A stretch of DNA of 64,000 nt from Mesorhizobium sp. INR15. Lineage in GTDB: Bacteria > Pseudomonadota > Alphaproteobacteria > Rhizobiales > Rhizobiaceae. Where the stretch lies: the NCBI RefSeq assembly GCF_015500075.1, contig NZ_CP045496.1, positions 5,528,001 through 5,592,000 of the forward strand. The letters run 5' to 3'. The notes below the pieces were generated by a model, which made no database searches, was not told the DNA's origin, and was given only the letters and a program-made list of their open reading frames with translations. The translations under genes and the position numbers were made by a program. This document shows, piece after piece, positions 7,152 to 17,403 of the stretch; the first letter of the stretch is position 1, and each line of letters opens with the position of its first letter.

Positions 7152-9797
7152 ATGCGCACTGACACAGGCCAGGTCTTCAAGCTCGAAGACTATCGCGCCA
7201 ACGACTATCTCATTCCGGAAACCAACCTTACTTTCCGCCTTTCGCCCGAAGCGACCATCGTCACAGCGACCCTGACGATCGAACGCCGCGAAGGTGTCGC
7301 TACGTCAGCGCCGCTGGTACTGGACGGCGATGGGCTGACGCTGCACCGCATCGAGATCGATGGCCGCAAGGCCGCACCTGAGGACTTCCTCGCCACACCC
7401 GATCAACTGACCATTGCCAGGCCGCCGGCGGCGGACCGGTTCCAGCTGATCCTTGAGACGGAGCTGGCTCCGGCGCGGAACGAAGCGTTGATGGGCCTCT
7501 ATCGCTCCAGCAACGTCTATTGCACACAATGCGAGGCCGAGGGCTTTCGCCGCATCACCTATTTCCTCGATCGCCCCGATATCCTGTCCGTCTATACCGT
7601 TCGCGTCGAGGCACCGCGCGACGAGGCGCCGCTGCTTCTGTCCAATGGCAATCCGGTCGAAGCCGGCGATCTCGCCGACGGATGGCATTATGCTAGATGG
7701 CACGACCCCTTCCCCAAGCCGTCCTATCTGTTTGCGCTGGTGGCGGGCAATCTTGGGCTGGTTGGAGACAGCTTCGTCACCATGTCGGGCCGCAAGGTCG
7801 AACTTGGCATCTATGTCGAGCCCGGCAAGGAGGCGCTTGCCGGCTACGCCATGGACGCCCTGAAGCGCTCGATGCAATGGGATGAAGAGGCCTTTGGCCG
7901 CGAATACGATCTCGACGTTTTCAACATCGTCGCGGTGTCCGACTTCAACATGGGCGCCATGGAGAACAAGGGTCTCAACATATTCAACGACAAATATGTG
8001 CTGGCCGACCAGGAGACGGCGACCGACGCCGATTTCGCCAATATCGAGGCGATCATCGCGCATGAGTATTTCCACAATTGGACTGGCAACAGAATCACTT
8101 GCCGCGATTGGTTCCAGCTCTGCCTCAAGGAAGGCCTGACGGTTTTCCGTGACCATGAATTCTCCGCCGACCAGCGGTCCCGGGCGGTCAAGCGCATCGC
8201 CGAGGTGCGCACCTTGCGCTCGCATCAGTTTCCGGAAGACCAGGGACCACTGGCGCATCCGGTGCGGCCGCGCCGCTACCGCGAGATCAACAACTTCTAC
8301 ACGGCGACGGTCTACGAAAAAGGCTCGGAAGTTGTGCGCATGATCCGCACCATCCTCGGCGCCAAGACCTTCCGTGCCGGCATGGACCTCTATTTCGAGC
8401 GCCATGACGGTGAAGCGGCGACGATCGAGGACTTCATCAAGGTGTTCGAGGATGCCTCCGGCCACGACCTGTCGCAATTCGCGCTTTGGTACCATCAGGC
8501 CGGCACGCCCAATCTGACCGTGAGCTCGACGCACAATCCGGCCTTGCAGGAATTCACGCTCGAGATCGAGCAATCGGTGCCGCCAACCCCATCCGAGAGC
8601 CGCAAGCGGCTGATGCACATTCCACTCGCCTTTGGCCTGATGGGTGCTGACGGCAAGGCGGTCGAGTATACGAGCGTCGACGGCGCCAGTGTCGAGGATG
8701 GCGTCATTCATATCCGCAAGCGCCGGCACATGGTGCGCTTCTCCGGCGTTGCCGAGCGGCCCGCGGTGTCACTCAATCGCGGCTTCTCGGCGCCAGTGAC
8801 GCTTTCGGTCGAGCAGAAAGCCGACGACCAGTTCTTCCTTGCCGCAAACGACAGCGACGCCTTCGCCCGCTGGCAGGCATTCAACACACTTGTGACCGAT
8901 GCGATGATCGGCGCCTTCCGCCAGGTCCTCGGCGGCCAGCAGCCGGCTTTCGCCGCCAGGCTGACCGGGCTTGCAGGCCGGATCGCCGGTGACGAGACGC
9001 TGGAGCCGGCTTATCGGGCACTTGCACTGGCCCTGCCCAGCGAGGCCGACATCGCGCGCGACATCGGCAGGAACATCGATCCGGATGCTATCTTCGCTGG
9101 TCGTGAGGCGCTGACGATCGCCATGGCCAAGGCCAACCAGCAAGCGTTTTCCGATCTTTATATAGGCCTTGCCAGCAATGCCGCCTTCAGTCCCGACGCG
9201 GCGAGCGCCGGGCGGCGCGCCTTGCGCAACATCCTGCTCGACTTCCTCAGTCTGCTGCCTGGCGGCGCCGAGCTTGCGGCCGATCATTTCCACTCGGCCA
9301 CCAACATGACCGATCGCGCCGCTGCGCTCACCGTGCTCGCGCATCGTCACCATGGCTCACCAGAGGCGATCGACGCTCTGGCGGCGTTCGAGACGAGATA
9401 CCGCAACGACGCGCTGGTGATGGACAAGTGGTTCCAGATCCAGGCCAGCGTACCGGGACCTCGCACGGTCGAAACGGTTCGTGCCCTGACCGGCCACCCT
9501 GCCTTCTCGATGGCCAACCCGAACCGGGTCCGCTCGCTGATCGGCACGTTCTCCAGTGCCAACCAGACCGGCTTCCACCGCGCCGACGGCGCTGGGTACC
9601 TGTTCTTCTCGCAAGCCGTGGCCGAGGTCGAACAGCGCAATCCGCAGGTGGCGGCACGGCTGGCGACCGCGCTGCGCTCATGGCGGTCGCTCGAGCCCTT
9701 GCGGCAGGCCAAGGCCCGGGAGGCACTGCTGTCGATCGCCAATGGCGGAAACCTGTCGGCTGATTTGCGCGACATTGTCGAGCGCACATTGGCCTGA
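7152..9797 (+). CDS. pepN: Aminopeptidase N (M1 family zinc metallopeptidase)
   Basis: Cytoplasmic enzyme that trims N-terminal residues from peptides. The 881-residue length fits the bacterial PepN subfamily. The exopeptidase motif GAMEN is present near residue 268 within NMGAMENKGLNIFN. The zinc site is HEYFH at residues 304-308 with the third ligand Glu327 in LKEG, giving HExxH-x18-E. The C-terminal 350 residues form the helical DUF3458 region typical of PepN. It stands alone on the plus strand with its own 150-base upstream gap and no signal peptide. Confidence 0.96.
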   Translation: MRTDTGQVFKLEDYRANDYLIPETNLTFRLSPEATIVTATLTIERREGVATSAPLVLDGDGLTLHRIEIDGRKAAPEDFLATPDQLTIARPPAADRFQLILETELAPARNEALMGLYRSSNVYCTQCEAEGFRRITYFLDRPDILSVYTVRVEAPRDEAPLLLSNGNPVEAGDLADGWHYARWHDPFPKPSYLFALVAGNLGLVGDSFVTMSGRKVELGIYVEPGKEALAGYAMDALKRSMQWDEEAFGREYDLDVFNIVAVSDFNMGAMENKGLNIFNDKYVLADQETATDADFANIEAIIAHEYFHNWTGNRITCRDWFQLCLKEGLTVFRDHEFSADQRSRAVKRIAEVRTLRSHQFPEDQGPLAHPVRPRRYREINNFYTATVYEKGSEVVRMIRTILGAKTFRAGMDLYFERHDGEAATIEDFIKVFEDASGHDLSQFALWYHQAGTPNLTVSSTHNPALQEFTLEIEQSVPPTPSESRKRLMHIPLAFGLMGADGKAVEYTSVDGASVEDGVIHIRKRRHMVRFSGVAERPAVSLNRGFSAPVTLSVEQKADDQFFLAANDSDAFARWQAFNTLVTDAMIGAFRQVLGGQQPAFAARLTGLAGRIAGDETLEPAYRALALALPSEADIARDIGRNIDPDAIFAGREALTIAMAKANQQAFSDLYIGLASNAAFSPDAASAGRRALRNILLDFLSLLPGGAELAADHFHSATNMTDRAAALTVLAHRHHGSPEAIDALAAFETRYRNDALVMDKWFQIQASVPGPRTVETVRALTGHPAFSMANPNRVRSLIGTFSSANQTGFHRADGAGYLFFSQAVAEVEQRNPQVAARLATALRSWRSLEPLRQAKAREALLSIANGGNLSADLRDIVERTLA

Positions 9798-9989
9798 GGT
9801 TGATCCCCAGAGGCAGGAAGCTCCAACCAGACCCGAAAGCCCGTTATTTTAGTCGATTTTTAATCTTTTTTCGCCCGACCACTGGACAAGGCGAATCACC
9901 TTTGATTCTTTAATGACGATTCGGAAGTGCGGTGTTTGCCGGATCACCAAGCGAAAATGCGGGCATACTAAAATCGGGGAGTGCCATTT

Positions 9990-12311
9990 ATGGCGAAGGC
10001 GGACGCGTGGGGCGCGCCCGGAGGGTCGGCTTTTGAGCGTCGCGAGACGCGAAGCGATGGCCTTGCCGGGAACACGCGGCTCATTGCCGAACCGGCCTAC
10101 CGGCGGCTGCTGGCCGCCGAGCCGCTGCTCCGCCGATCGATCCCGGTTCTCATCATCACGTTCCTGATCGTTATCGCGGCACTGCGTATCCTGTCATTGA
10201 TGAACGAGCGCGACGACGTCGAGCGCGATGCCAAGACAATCCTGACGCTCGCGGCGGGCCAACTGGCGAGTTCACTCGCCGCCGTATCGAGCACCGCGCC
10301 GGGCGCCGCCCAGAATCTTCTGGAAGATATCGGTCGTCAGGGCGCGATGGGCCGCAGCCATGTACTCGTTGTCACCGACAGCGCCTTCAAGATCCTCGCC
10401 GTGACGCCACGATCGACACCGTGGCTCGGCCATTCACTCGACAACCTCGTCCAGGGCGGCCAGCCCTTGTTCATGTTCGGCGACCGCGCCGGCGTGATGG
10501 ATGTCACCATCGGCGGGCGGGACTGGTACGCGGCAATCAGCCTGGCGAGCGACCGCAAGAGTGCGGCGGCGGCGCTGGTTCCGCAGGATGCGGTTTTCGA
10601 TTCCTGGCGCAAGGCTGTCTCGCTGAATGTCACACTGTTCGTGCTGACGGCCGGCGTGCTCATCATCATCCTCTACGCCTATTTCGGCCAGGCAGCACGA
10701 GCCCAGGCGGCCGACCGCATCTATCTCGAGGCGCATCAGCGCATCGACATGGCGCTGGTGCGCGGGCGCTGTGGCCTCTGGGACTGGGACATGGTGCGCG
10801 GCAAGATGTACTGGTCGCGCTCGATGTACGACATGCTGGGCTATCGGCCCTGCGACACGATGCTGTCGTTCGGCGAAGTCGATGAGATCATCCACCCGGA
10901 AGACGGTGACCTGTTCCAGCTTGCCAACCGGATCGTCGCCCGCGAAATCGATCACATCGACCAGGTGTTTCGGATGCGGCACGCGGATGGCCAATGGGTG
11001 TGGATGCGCGCCAGGGCGCAAGTCATCGACCCGGAGGCGCCGGAGATCCAGCTGATCGGCATCGCCGTCGACGTCACCGAGCAGCGGCATCTGGCGCTGC
11101 GTTCAGAGGCCGCGGACCTTCGCCTCAGGACGGCCATCGAAAACATCAACGAATCCTTCGTGCTCTGGGATTCCACCCAGCGGCTGATCATGTGCAATTC
11201 CAAGTACCAGAAGGACAACGGCCTGTCGGACCGCGACGTGATGCCGGGCGCCTCGCGCGCCATCCTGGAAGAGCGCATGCTCGCCTTTGCCTCCGAGCGG
11301 CGTTTGGCCAACACCAACGGACCGCAAGGCGGCGCCACTTTCGAACGGCAACTGGCCGATGGCCGATGGCTGCAAGTCAACGAACTGCGGACCCGCGACG
11401 GCGGCAATGTTTCGGTCGGCTCCGACATCACCCAGATCAAGCTGCACCAGGAAAAGCTGGTCGACAGCGAGCGCCGGCTGATGGCAACCATCCACGATCT
11501 CAGCCTTGCGCGCCGCGCCGAGGAAGAACGTTCCAGCGAATTGGTTGAACTCAACCGCAAATACATGAAGGAGACCGAGCGCGCCGAAGCAGCCAACCGG
11601 GCCAAATCCGAGTTCCTGGCCAACATGTCGCATGAATTGCGCACGCCGCTGAATGCGATCATCGGCTTCTCCGAATTGATGGAGCAAGGCCTGTTCGGCC
11701 CCCTGGGTTCCGAGCGCTACGAAGAGTATGCCACCGACATCAACAGCAGCGGCAAATACCTTCTGGGCGTTATCAACGACATTCTCGACATGTCGAAGAT
11801 CGAAGCCGGCCAGTTCTCGATGGACCGCGAGGAAATCGATCTTGGCCCGCTGATCAGCGAAACCGTGCGCGTCGTCTCGCTGCAGGCTGCCGAGAAGTCG
11901 ATCACCGTGGAGACACGCATCGCCGACGCGTTGACGCTGTTCGCCGACCGCAGGGCGATCAAGCAGATCGTCATCAACCTCCTGTCCAACGCGGTGAAGT
12001 TCACCGGTCAGGGCGGTCATATCTCGGTCAGGGCACGCAACACCTCCGGCGCGCTGGTGCTGACCATCGAGGACAATGGCTGCGGCATTCCCAAGGAGGC
12101 GCTCGGCAAGCTCGGGCGTCCGTTCGAACAGGTGCAGAACCAGTTTTCCAAAAGCCACGCCGGCTCCGGCCTTGGCCTTGCCATCTCGCGCTCGCTTGCC
12201 GAGCTTCAGGGTGGCGCCCTCAAGATTCGCTCGACAGAAAGCGTCGGCACGATCGTTTCCGTGCGCATTCCGGTGAAGAAAATCACCCCGGTCATCAAGG
12301 TCGCTGCCTGA
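9990..12311 (+). CDS. pleC: PleC-like PAS sensor histidine kinase
   Basis: Membrane histidine kinase of about 773 residues. Helix 1 is near residues 48-70 (PVLIITFLIVIAALRIL) and helix 2 near 210-232 (LFVLTAGVLIIILYAYF), enclosing a periplasmic domain of some 140 residues. Two PAS-like modules follow (GLWDWDMVRGKMYWS; NESFVLWDSTQRLIM). The HisKA box is FLANMSHELRTPLNAIIGF with the phosphorylated His, then LLSNAVKFT (N box) and GSGLGLAISRSL (G2 box). The ATG at 9990 is preferred over the GTG at 9981 because GGGGAG lies 8-9 bases upstream of it. The name rests on domain order and on proximity to glnE, which I recall as also being next to pleC in Sinorhizobium meliloti. PleC normally acts on DivK and PleD to set cell polarity. 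The name is inference; the kinase call is firm. Confidence 0.72.
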   Translation: MAKADAWGAPGGSAFERRETRSDGLAGNTRLIAEPAYRRLLAAEPLLRRSIPVLIITFLIVIAALRILSLMNERDDVERDAKTILTLAAGQLASSLAAVSSTAPGAAQNLLEDIGRQGAMGRSHVLVVTDSAFKILAVTPRSTPWLGHSLDNLVQGGQPLFMFGDRAGVMDVTIGGRDWYAAISLASDRKSAAAALVPQDAVFDSWRKAVSLNVTLFVLTAGVLIIILYAYFGQAARAQAADRIYLEAHQRIDMALVRGRCGLWDWDMVRGKMYWSRSMYDMLGYRPCDTMLSFGEVDEIIHPEDGDLFQLANRIVAREIDHIDQVFRMRHADGQWVWMRARAQVIDPEAPEIQLIGIAVDVTEQRHLALRSEAADLRLRTAIENINESFVLWDSTQRLIMCNSKYQKDNGLSDRDVMPGASRAILEERMLAFASERRLANTNGPQGGATFERQLADGRWLQVNELRTRDGGNVSVGSDITQIKLHQEKLVDSERRLMATIHDLSLARRAEEERSSELVELNRKYMKETERAEAANRAKSEFLANMSHELRTPLNAIIGFSELMEQGLFGPLGSERYEEYATDINSSGKYLLGVINDILDMSKIEAGQFSMDREEIDLGPLISETVRVVSLQAAEKSITVETRIADALTLFADRRAIKQIVINLLSNAVKFTGQGGHISVRARNTSGALVLTIEDNGCGIPKEALGKLGRPFEQVQNQFSKSHAGSGLGLAISRSLAELQGGALKIRSTESVGTIVSVRIPVKKITPVIKVAA

Positions 12312-12315
12312 GAAG

Positions 12316-12365
12316 CCGGGCAATCCCGGCGGGAGACAAATCTCCGGCGGATTGCACCGCCGGAG
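12316..12365. terminator. Tandem hairpins between convergent genes
   Basis: Between the kinase stop and the EF-hand gene stop lie a small hairpin (CCGGG-CAAT-CCCGG) and a perfect 9-bp hairpin (CTCCGGCGG, 6-base loop, CCGCCGGAG at 12342-12365). Neither has a T-run, so intrinsic termination is only possible, not shown. Confidence 0.35.
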
Positions 12366-12418
12366 CCGATCGTTTCGTCGCCAGGGCGCATGTCTCGCCC
12401 ACCTGACGCGACAGCGGC

Positions 12419-12901
12419 TTACTGCATGTCCTCGCCGTCATTGCCACCGCCATCCCACTGACGGTGGCGGCCGAAGCGGCCACCCTTCGGTAGCTCGCTC
12501 TTTTCGATCTTGCCGTCATCGTTGCGGTCGAGCATGGCAAACAGCTTCTTTTCGCGGCCGGTAACGTCGTCGGTCGTCAGCGTGCCGTCGCCCTTGCTGT
12601 CGTAACGGGCGATGATGCGCTTGGCCATGCGCTCGAAGCGCGCCTTCTCCAGCGCGGCGGCAAGCTGCTCAACCGTCAGCTTGCCGCCATTGTCGGTGAT
12701 AAGCTTCTTCAGCTGCGAGTCCATGGCGTCGGAAAATTGGTCGAAGGTGATGGTGCCGTTCGAATCCTTCATGGCCTTGTTGATGCGCATCATTGCGCCA
12801 CCGCGCATACCGCCGTCCCCGTTGTTGTCGGCATAGGCCGCTGTACCGACAGCGCCCGCCAAGGCCACGAAAGCGAGTGCGAGTTTGGTTGTCTTTCTCA
12901 T
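12419..12901 (-). CDS. Secreted EF-hand calcium-binding protein
   Basis: Small exported protein, 160 residues. The ATG at 12901 is chosen over 12925 because AGGAGA sits seven bases upstream and the N-terminus then reads MRKTTKLALAFVALAGAVG with an AYA cleavage site. Two good EF-hand loops are visible, DSKGDGTLTTDD and DRNDDGKIEKSE, and two degenerate ones (DSNGTITFDQF, DNGGKLTVEQL) lie earlier, so it may form two EF pairs. Such proteins probably bind calcium in the periplasm; no partner can be named. It lies immediately downstream of glnE on the same strand but with its own strong ribosome site. Confidence 0.82.
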   Translation of the reverse strand: MRKTTKLALAFVALAGAVGTAAYADNNGDGGMRGGAMMRINKAMKDSNGTITFDQFSDAMDSQLKKLITDNGGKLTVEQLAAALEKARFERMAKRIIARYDSKGDGTLTTDDVTGREKKLFAMLDRNDDGKIEKSELPKGGRFGRHRQWDGGGNDGEDMQ

Positions 12902-12948
12902 GATAGTCTCCTGTTGCATCGTCACCCCCGATGCGAACCAGACAGCCG

Positions 12949-15903
12949 TCAGGGCCGTTTGGTACGAAGCAGAAGGTCAAAATCCTTTCTGACCTTCAGC
13001 GACGTCTCTTTGAGGTGTGCTTCCAGCACACCGAAATCCGGCAGATCAGTGACCGCCAGAAGCAGATCCGAAAGCCCCGGCGGAACGTCGTCACGTTCAA
13101 AAGCGCCGGTGAGGCAAAGCCGCGTCATCTGGGTGACAGCCAGATAGAGCGAATAGGCTTCGCCGAGTTCCTGCCTGACGGTGGCGCTGGCGAAATCCGG
13201 CGTCAGCCTCGACAGGATTTCCGCCGTACCGGTATGCCGGCCCTCAGCCTGACCGGTGATGACAGCCACCTGGGCGATGAACTCCAGATCGATGAGGCCG
13301 CCCGGGACCAGCTTGATGTCCCAGAGATCGCGCGGCGGTTTCTCGTCCTCGATCATCGCGCGCATATCCGACGCCTCGACCATCACCTTGGCCCTGTCGC
13401 GTGGCAGGGAGATGATCGCGGCCACTTCGGCGTCGATCTTCGTGCAGAGACCGGCGTCACCGGCAATGGCACGGGCCCGCGCAAGCGCCATATGCTCCCA
13501 GGTCCAGGCCTCGCCGCGCTGATATTTGCTGAAGGCGTCGATATGCGTGGCGACCGGCCCCTTGTTGCCGGAGGGCCGCAAGCGCAGGTCTAGCTCATAG
13601 AGCACGCCTTCGGCGGTCGGCGCGGAGACGGCGGCAATCAGCCGCTGCGTCATGCGGGTATAATAGTGCGATGGAGCCAACGGCTTTTCACCATCGGATT
13701 CCTCGGCATCGGGGTCATGGTCGTAGAGCAGGATGAGATCGACGTCGGATCCCGCCGTCAATTCGCGGCTGCCGAGCTTGCCCATTCCGAGCAGCGCGAC
13801 CCTGCCGCCCATAATTCGACCGTGACGCACGGCAAATTCCGCATTCACCGCCTGCAATGCCGCTTCGATTGTCAGGTCCGCCAGATCGGAAAAAGCCCGG
13901 CCCGCACGGGCCGGATCGATGGAACCGGCAAGCAGCCGGACACCGATCAGGAATTTCTGCTCCGACGCGAAAATCCGCAAGCGATCGAGCACGTCTTCAT
14001 AGAGCCTGTCGCCTTCAATGAAGGCGGAAAGCCGCGCCTGGAGATAGGCACGGTCCGGCAACTCGGTCAGCAAGGCAGGATCGAGCAGGCCGTCGAAGAC
14101 ATGCGGCCGGCGGGTGATGATCGCCGCCAGCCGAGGTGCGGCGCCCATGATCGTTGCCAGCAGCTTCAGCAGCGCCGGATTGGACTGCAGCAGCGAAAAA
14201 AGCTGGATACCAGCCGGCAGGCCAGCGAGGAATTCGTCAAAGCGCATCAAGGCTTCGTCGGCCCGGCGCGTCTTGCCGAAGGACTGCAACAGAGCCGGCG
14301 TCAGTTCCGTCAGCCGCTCGCGCGCCTCCGCCGACTGGGTGACGCGGTAACGGCCGAAGTGCCAGCCCCTGATGACGCGGCAGATATCGCTCGGCCGCTG
14401 GAAGCCAAGCCCGTGCAAGGTCCGCAGTGTGTCGGGATCATCGACATCACCGGTGAAGACCAGATTGCCGATGCCGGCTGAAAGCTCAGGCGCTGTTTCG
14501 AAAAGCGCCGCGTAGTGACGTTCCACCTGATGAAGCGAGGCGCGGAAGACCTCGGCGAAGGCGGAAGCATCGTTAAAGCCCAGCATGCGGGCGATGCGCT
14601 CCAGCCCCTCGTCATCTTCCGGCAGCATGTGTGTCTGCTCGTCAGCGACCATCTGCACAGCGTGTTCGACGCGGCGCAGGAACCAGTACTGGCGGGCGAG
14701 CGCGTCGCGCGCATCGGTTGTGATCCAGCCGCGCGCGGCAAGCTGACCGAGCATCGGCACGGTTTCGCGCCCCCGCAGCTCCGGAAAGCGGCCGCCAGCG
14801 ATGAGCTGCTGGGTCTGGACGAAGAACTCGATCTCGCGGATGCCGCCGCGCCCGAGCTTGACGTTGTGGCCTTTGACCGCAATTTCTCCATGTCCCTTGT
14901 GGGCATGGATCTGGCGCTTGATCGAATGGACGTCGGCAATCGCGGCGTAGTCCATGTATTTGCGCCAGATATAGGGCTGCAACTCCTTGAGGAAGGCAGC
15001 GCCCGCGGCAAGATCGCCGGCCACCGGACGCGCCTTGATCATGGCGGCCCGCTCCCAGTTCTGGCCGCGCGCCTCGTAGTAGCGCAGCGCTGCCTCAACC
15101 GGGATCGCCAGCGGTGTCGAACCGGGATCGGGGCGCAGCCGAAGGTCAGTCCGGAAGACATAGCCGTGTTCGGTGCGGTCCTGCAGGATGCGGACCAGCC
15201 GGCGTGTCAGCCGCGAAAACAGCTCCGTTGCATCGAGCGGATCGACGACAGCGGGCGCCTCCGGCTCGAAGAATACGACGAGGTCGATATCCGAGGAGAA
15301 ATTCAGCTCATGCGCGCCAAGCTTGCCCATGCCGAGCAGGATCCAGCCTGATTGCAAGGCGGGATTTTCCGGATCAGGCAGTTTGAGCTTGCCCTGGCCA
15401 TGCGCGTCACGCAGCAGGAAATCGACCGCCGCACGCGCACAGGCATCGGCGAGATCGCTCAGCCGGCGCACGGTGATGGCAGTCTCAGCCTCGCCGGCCA
15501 GATCGGCCAGGGCAATCAGGAAATGCGCCTCGGCCTTCCAGCGGCGCAATTCCATCATCAGGCCCGATTCCGAGATGGCTTCAGCGCGCGGCGCCTTGCC
15601 GATCCCGGCGGCAATCGCAACCAGCCTGGCTTCAACCGTGTGCTCGAAAAGTCCGTCGAGGATTTGCGGCCGCCGGCGCGCGGTATCGCGCAGGAATGGA
15701 GACAGATCGAAGACAGCCCTGAGGAAATCCTGGGCCGCTCCTTTGCCGCCAAGGAATTTGGCCAGACGCGTCAGGCCCTCTTCCGTTGCCGCGTCAGCGA
15801 TCTCGGCCAATTCCTGCCTGGCATGATCCTCGTCCAACGGCACAAGTCGTGCCACGGGTTTCAACAGCCAGTCCATTTCGATACGCTTTGCAGCCGCGCT
15901 CAT
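12949..15903 (-). CDS. glnE: Bifunctional glutamine synthetase adenylyltransferase/deadenylylase
   Basis: Adds or removes AMP on glutamine synthetase in response to PII and glutamine, tuning nitrogen assimilation. At 984 residues it is close to the E. coli length. Both nucleotidyltransferase domains carry the GSxxDxD-type metal motif: FSSDIDLVVFF in the N-terminal deadenylylase half and TAGSDVDLILLYDHD in the C-terminal adenylylase half. The start ATG overlaps the stop of the upstream sensor kinase by one base (TGATG), so the two are translationally coupled, as part of a leftward block with degP and the response regulator. Confidence 0.96.
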   Translation of the reverse strand: MSAAAKRIEMDWLLKPVARLVPLDEDHARQELAEIADAATEEGLTRLAKFLGGKGAAQDFLRAVFDLSPFLRDTARRRPQILDGLFEHTVEARLVAIAAGIGKAPRAEAISESGLMMELRRWKAEAHFLIALADLAGEAETAITVRRLSDLADACARAAVDFLLRDAHGQGKLKLPDPENPALQSGWILLGMGKLGAHELNFSSDIDLVVFFEPEAPAVVDPLDATELFSRLTRRLVRILQDRTEHGYVFRTDLRLRPDPGSTPLAIPVEAALRYYEARGQNWERAAMIKARPVAGDLAAGAAFLKELQPYIWRKYMDYAAIADVHSIKRQIHAHKGHGEIAVKGHNVKLGRGGIREIEFFVQTQQLIAGGRFPELRGRETVPMLGQLAARGWITTDARDALARQYWFLRRVEHAVQMVADEQTHMLPEDDEGLERIARMLGFNDASAFAEVFRASLHQVERHYAALFETAPELSAGIGNLVFTGDVDDPDTLRTLHGLGFQRPSDICRVIRGWHFGRYRVTQSAEARERLTELTPALLQSFGKTRRADEALMRFDEFLAGLPAGIQLFSLLQSNPALLKLLATIMGAAPRLAAIITRRPHVFDGLLDPALLTELPDRAYLQARLSAFIEGDRLYEDVLDRLRIFASEQKFLIGVRLLAGSIDPARAGRAFSDLADLTIEAALQAVNAEFAVRHGRIMGGRVALLGMGKLGSRELTAGSDVDLILLYDHDPDAEESDGEKPLAPSHYYTRMTQRLIAAVSAPTAEGVLYELDLRLRPSGNKGPVATHIDAFSKYQRGEAWTWEHMALARARAIAGDAGLCTKIDAEVAAIISLPRDRAKVMVEASDMRAMIEDEKPPRDLWDIKLVPGGLIDLEFIAQVAVITGQAEGRHTGTAEILSRLTPDFASATVRQELGEAYSLYLAVTQMTRLCLTGAFERDDVPPGLSDLLLAVTDLPDFGVLEAHLKETSLKVRKDFDLLLRTKRP

Positions 15904-17369
15904 CAGTGATCCTCCCTTACGGGAAAACTCATGACCACGGATAATCCGGGATTGCCAGACAAGAGATCAAGCCGCGCGTTGTGGAATGTCATGACGGCCT
16001 TGGCGAGACTGAGGCCAAGGCCGGAGCCCGGCTGCGAACGGCTCTTCTCCAGCCGCACGAAGCGCTCCGTCGCCCGCGACCTGTCCCCATCGTCAGGAAT
16101 GCCATGGCCATTGTCGGCGACTGCCAGCTTGATCTCGGTGCCTGCCCGCTCCAGGGTCACGCGCACCGCAGGCTGCGCATTGGCGCCGGTCGAATATTTG
16201 ATGGCGTTGTCGACGATGTTCGACAATGCCTGACCGATCAGTTCGCGGTTGCCGTTGACGAAGACCGCCTCGCCCACATCCGTCTCGAGCGAGACGCCGG
16301 CCTCCTCCGCCACGGGCTCGTAGAGCTCGACGACATCGCGCACGGCCTGTGCCAGGTCGACCCTATTGGTGTTCTCGGATGAATATCCGGCCTCCAGCCT
16401 GGAGATCATCAGGATGGCATTGAAGGTCTTTATGAGCTGATCGGACTCGGCGATCGTGCCTTCCAGCGCCTGACGGTAGTCGGTGGTCTTGTGCTTGCCG
16501 GACAGCGTGGCTTCGGCGCGATTGCGCAGCCGGGTCAACGGCGTTTTCAGGTCATGCGCGATGTTGTCGGAGACCTGTTTCAGCCCTTCGTTGAGCGTCG
16601 CGATCCTGGCCAGCATGGCATTGAGGTTTTCCGAAAGACGATCGAACTCGTCGCCAGCGCCGGTGACCGGCAATCGGCCGGAAAGATCGCCGCCCATGAT
16701 GCGGCGGCTGGCTTTCGAGACGCTGTCGATGCGCTTCAGTGCGGCGCGGCCGACAAAGAACCAGATCAGCAGTCCGCCAAGCCCCATCATGCCGAGTGCC
16801 AGCGTGAGAGCGCGGCGGATGACGGCACGGAACCGTTCCGGCTCGCCAAGGTCGCGGCCGACGAGCATGATCATCTGGTTCGGCAGCCGCAACACAAGGG
16901 CGATGGCGTTGTGGCCCTTCTCGCCTTGCGCCTGCACATCGGTCGGAGTGTTGCTCTGGTCGGCAGGCAAGTTCCGCTGCCGCTCCAGCTCTCCCTCGCC
17001 AAAGCGCTGGTAGGAGAACGGGCTGCTGGTCCAGCCTTCGGCGTCGAGCACACCCGGCTCCAAACTCTGCACATTGCCGGTCAGGATCTGGCCGTTGGCA
17101 TCCGCAATCAAGTAGAGGTTGGCGCCAGGCTGACGCGAGCGTTGTTCGACCACGCGCACCAGGACCGGCAAGCCACCACGCTGATAGGCGCGGGCCAGTC
17201 CGAGCACCTCGTCGTTGATGGTCTCTTGCGTCTGCGCGGTCAGCATGCGTGCCGAGAGCGACGTCATGTAGAAGACAAGCGCCACCGCGCAAATGGCGAA
17301 GAGCAGGAGATAGAGCGCCGAAAGCCGCGCTGCCGTCGTCTTCATGATGGCTGGCACGGAAAGAGCCAT
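15903..17369 (-). CDS. Sensor histidine kinase paired with the adjacent OmpR-type regulator
   Basis: Two-helix membrane kinase, about 488 residues. Helix 1 is LSALYLLLFAICAVALVFY near residues 15-33; helix 2 is LALGMMGLGGLLIWFFVG near 190-207; a periplasmic domain of about 150 residues lies between. A HAMP domain (RIMGGDLSGRLPVTGAGDEF) is followed by the H box IAHDLKTPLTRLRNRAE, the N box NIVDNAIKYS, DNGHGIPDDGD, and GSGLGLSLAKAV. I chose the ATG at 17369, which has AAGGA about six bases upstream; 17387 and 17345 are alternatives. It lies 34 bases after the response regulator stop and overlaps glnE. The signal sensed is unknown; closeness to degP suggests envelope stress. Confidence 0.88.
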   Translation of the reverse strand: MALSVPAIMKTTAARLSALYLLLFAICAVALVFYMTSLSARMLTAQTQETINDEVLGLARAYQRGGLPVLVRVVEQRSRQPGANLYLIADANGQILTGNVQSLEPGVLDAEGWTSSPFSYQRFGEGELERQRNLPADQSNTPTDVQAQGEKGHNAIALVLRLPNQMIMLVGRDLGEPERFRAVIRRALTLALGMMGLGGLLIWFFVGRAALKRIDSVSKASRRIMGGDLSGRLPVTGAGDEFDRLSENLNAMLARIATLNEGLKQVSDNIAHDLKTPLTRLRNRAEATLSGKHKTTDYRQALEGTIAESDQLIKTFNAILMISRLEAGYSSENTNRVDLAQAVRDVVELYEPVAEEAGVSLETDVGEAVFVNGNRELIGQALSNIVDNAIKYSTGANAQPAVRVTLERAGTEIKLAVADNGHGIPDDGDRSRATERFVRLEKSRSQPGSGLGLSLAKAVMTFHNARLDLLSGNPGLSVVMSFPVREDH

Positions 17370-17382
17370 GCTAGTCCTTGCT

Positions 17383-17402
17383 GCCACTTTTAGGCGACAT
17401 GC
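17383..17402. repeat. Partial copy of dispersed palindromic element
   Basis: GCCACTTTTAGGCGACATGC lies in the 34-base gap between the response regulator stop and its kinase. It matches the right half of the longer elements at 18203 and 50772 with one or two mismatches. Confidence 0.5.
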
Positions 17403-17403
17403 A

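Noticed and set aside
7305..8729. 474-codon minus-strand ORF over pepN
   Set aside because: Antisense to a gene with intact GAMEN and HExxH-x18-E motifs.
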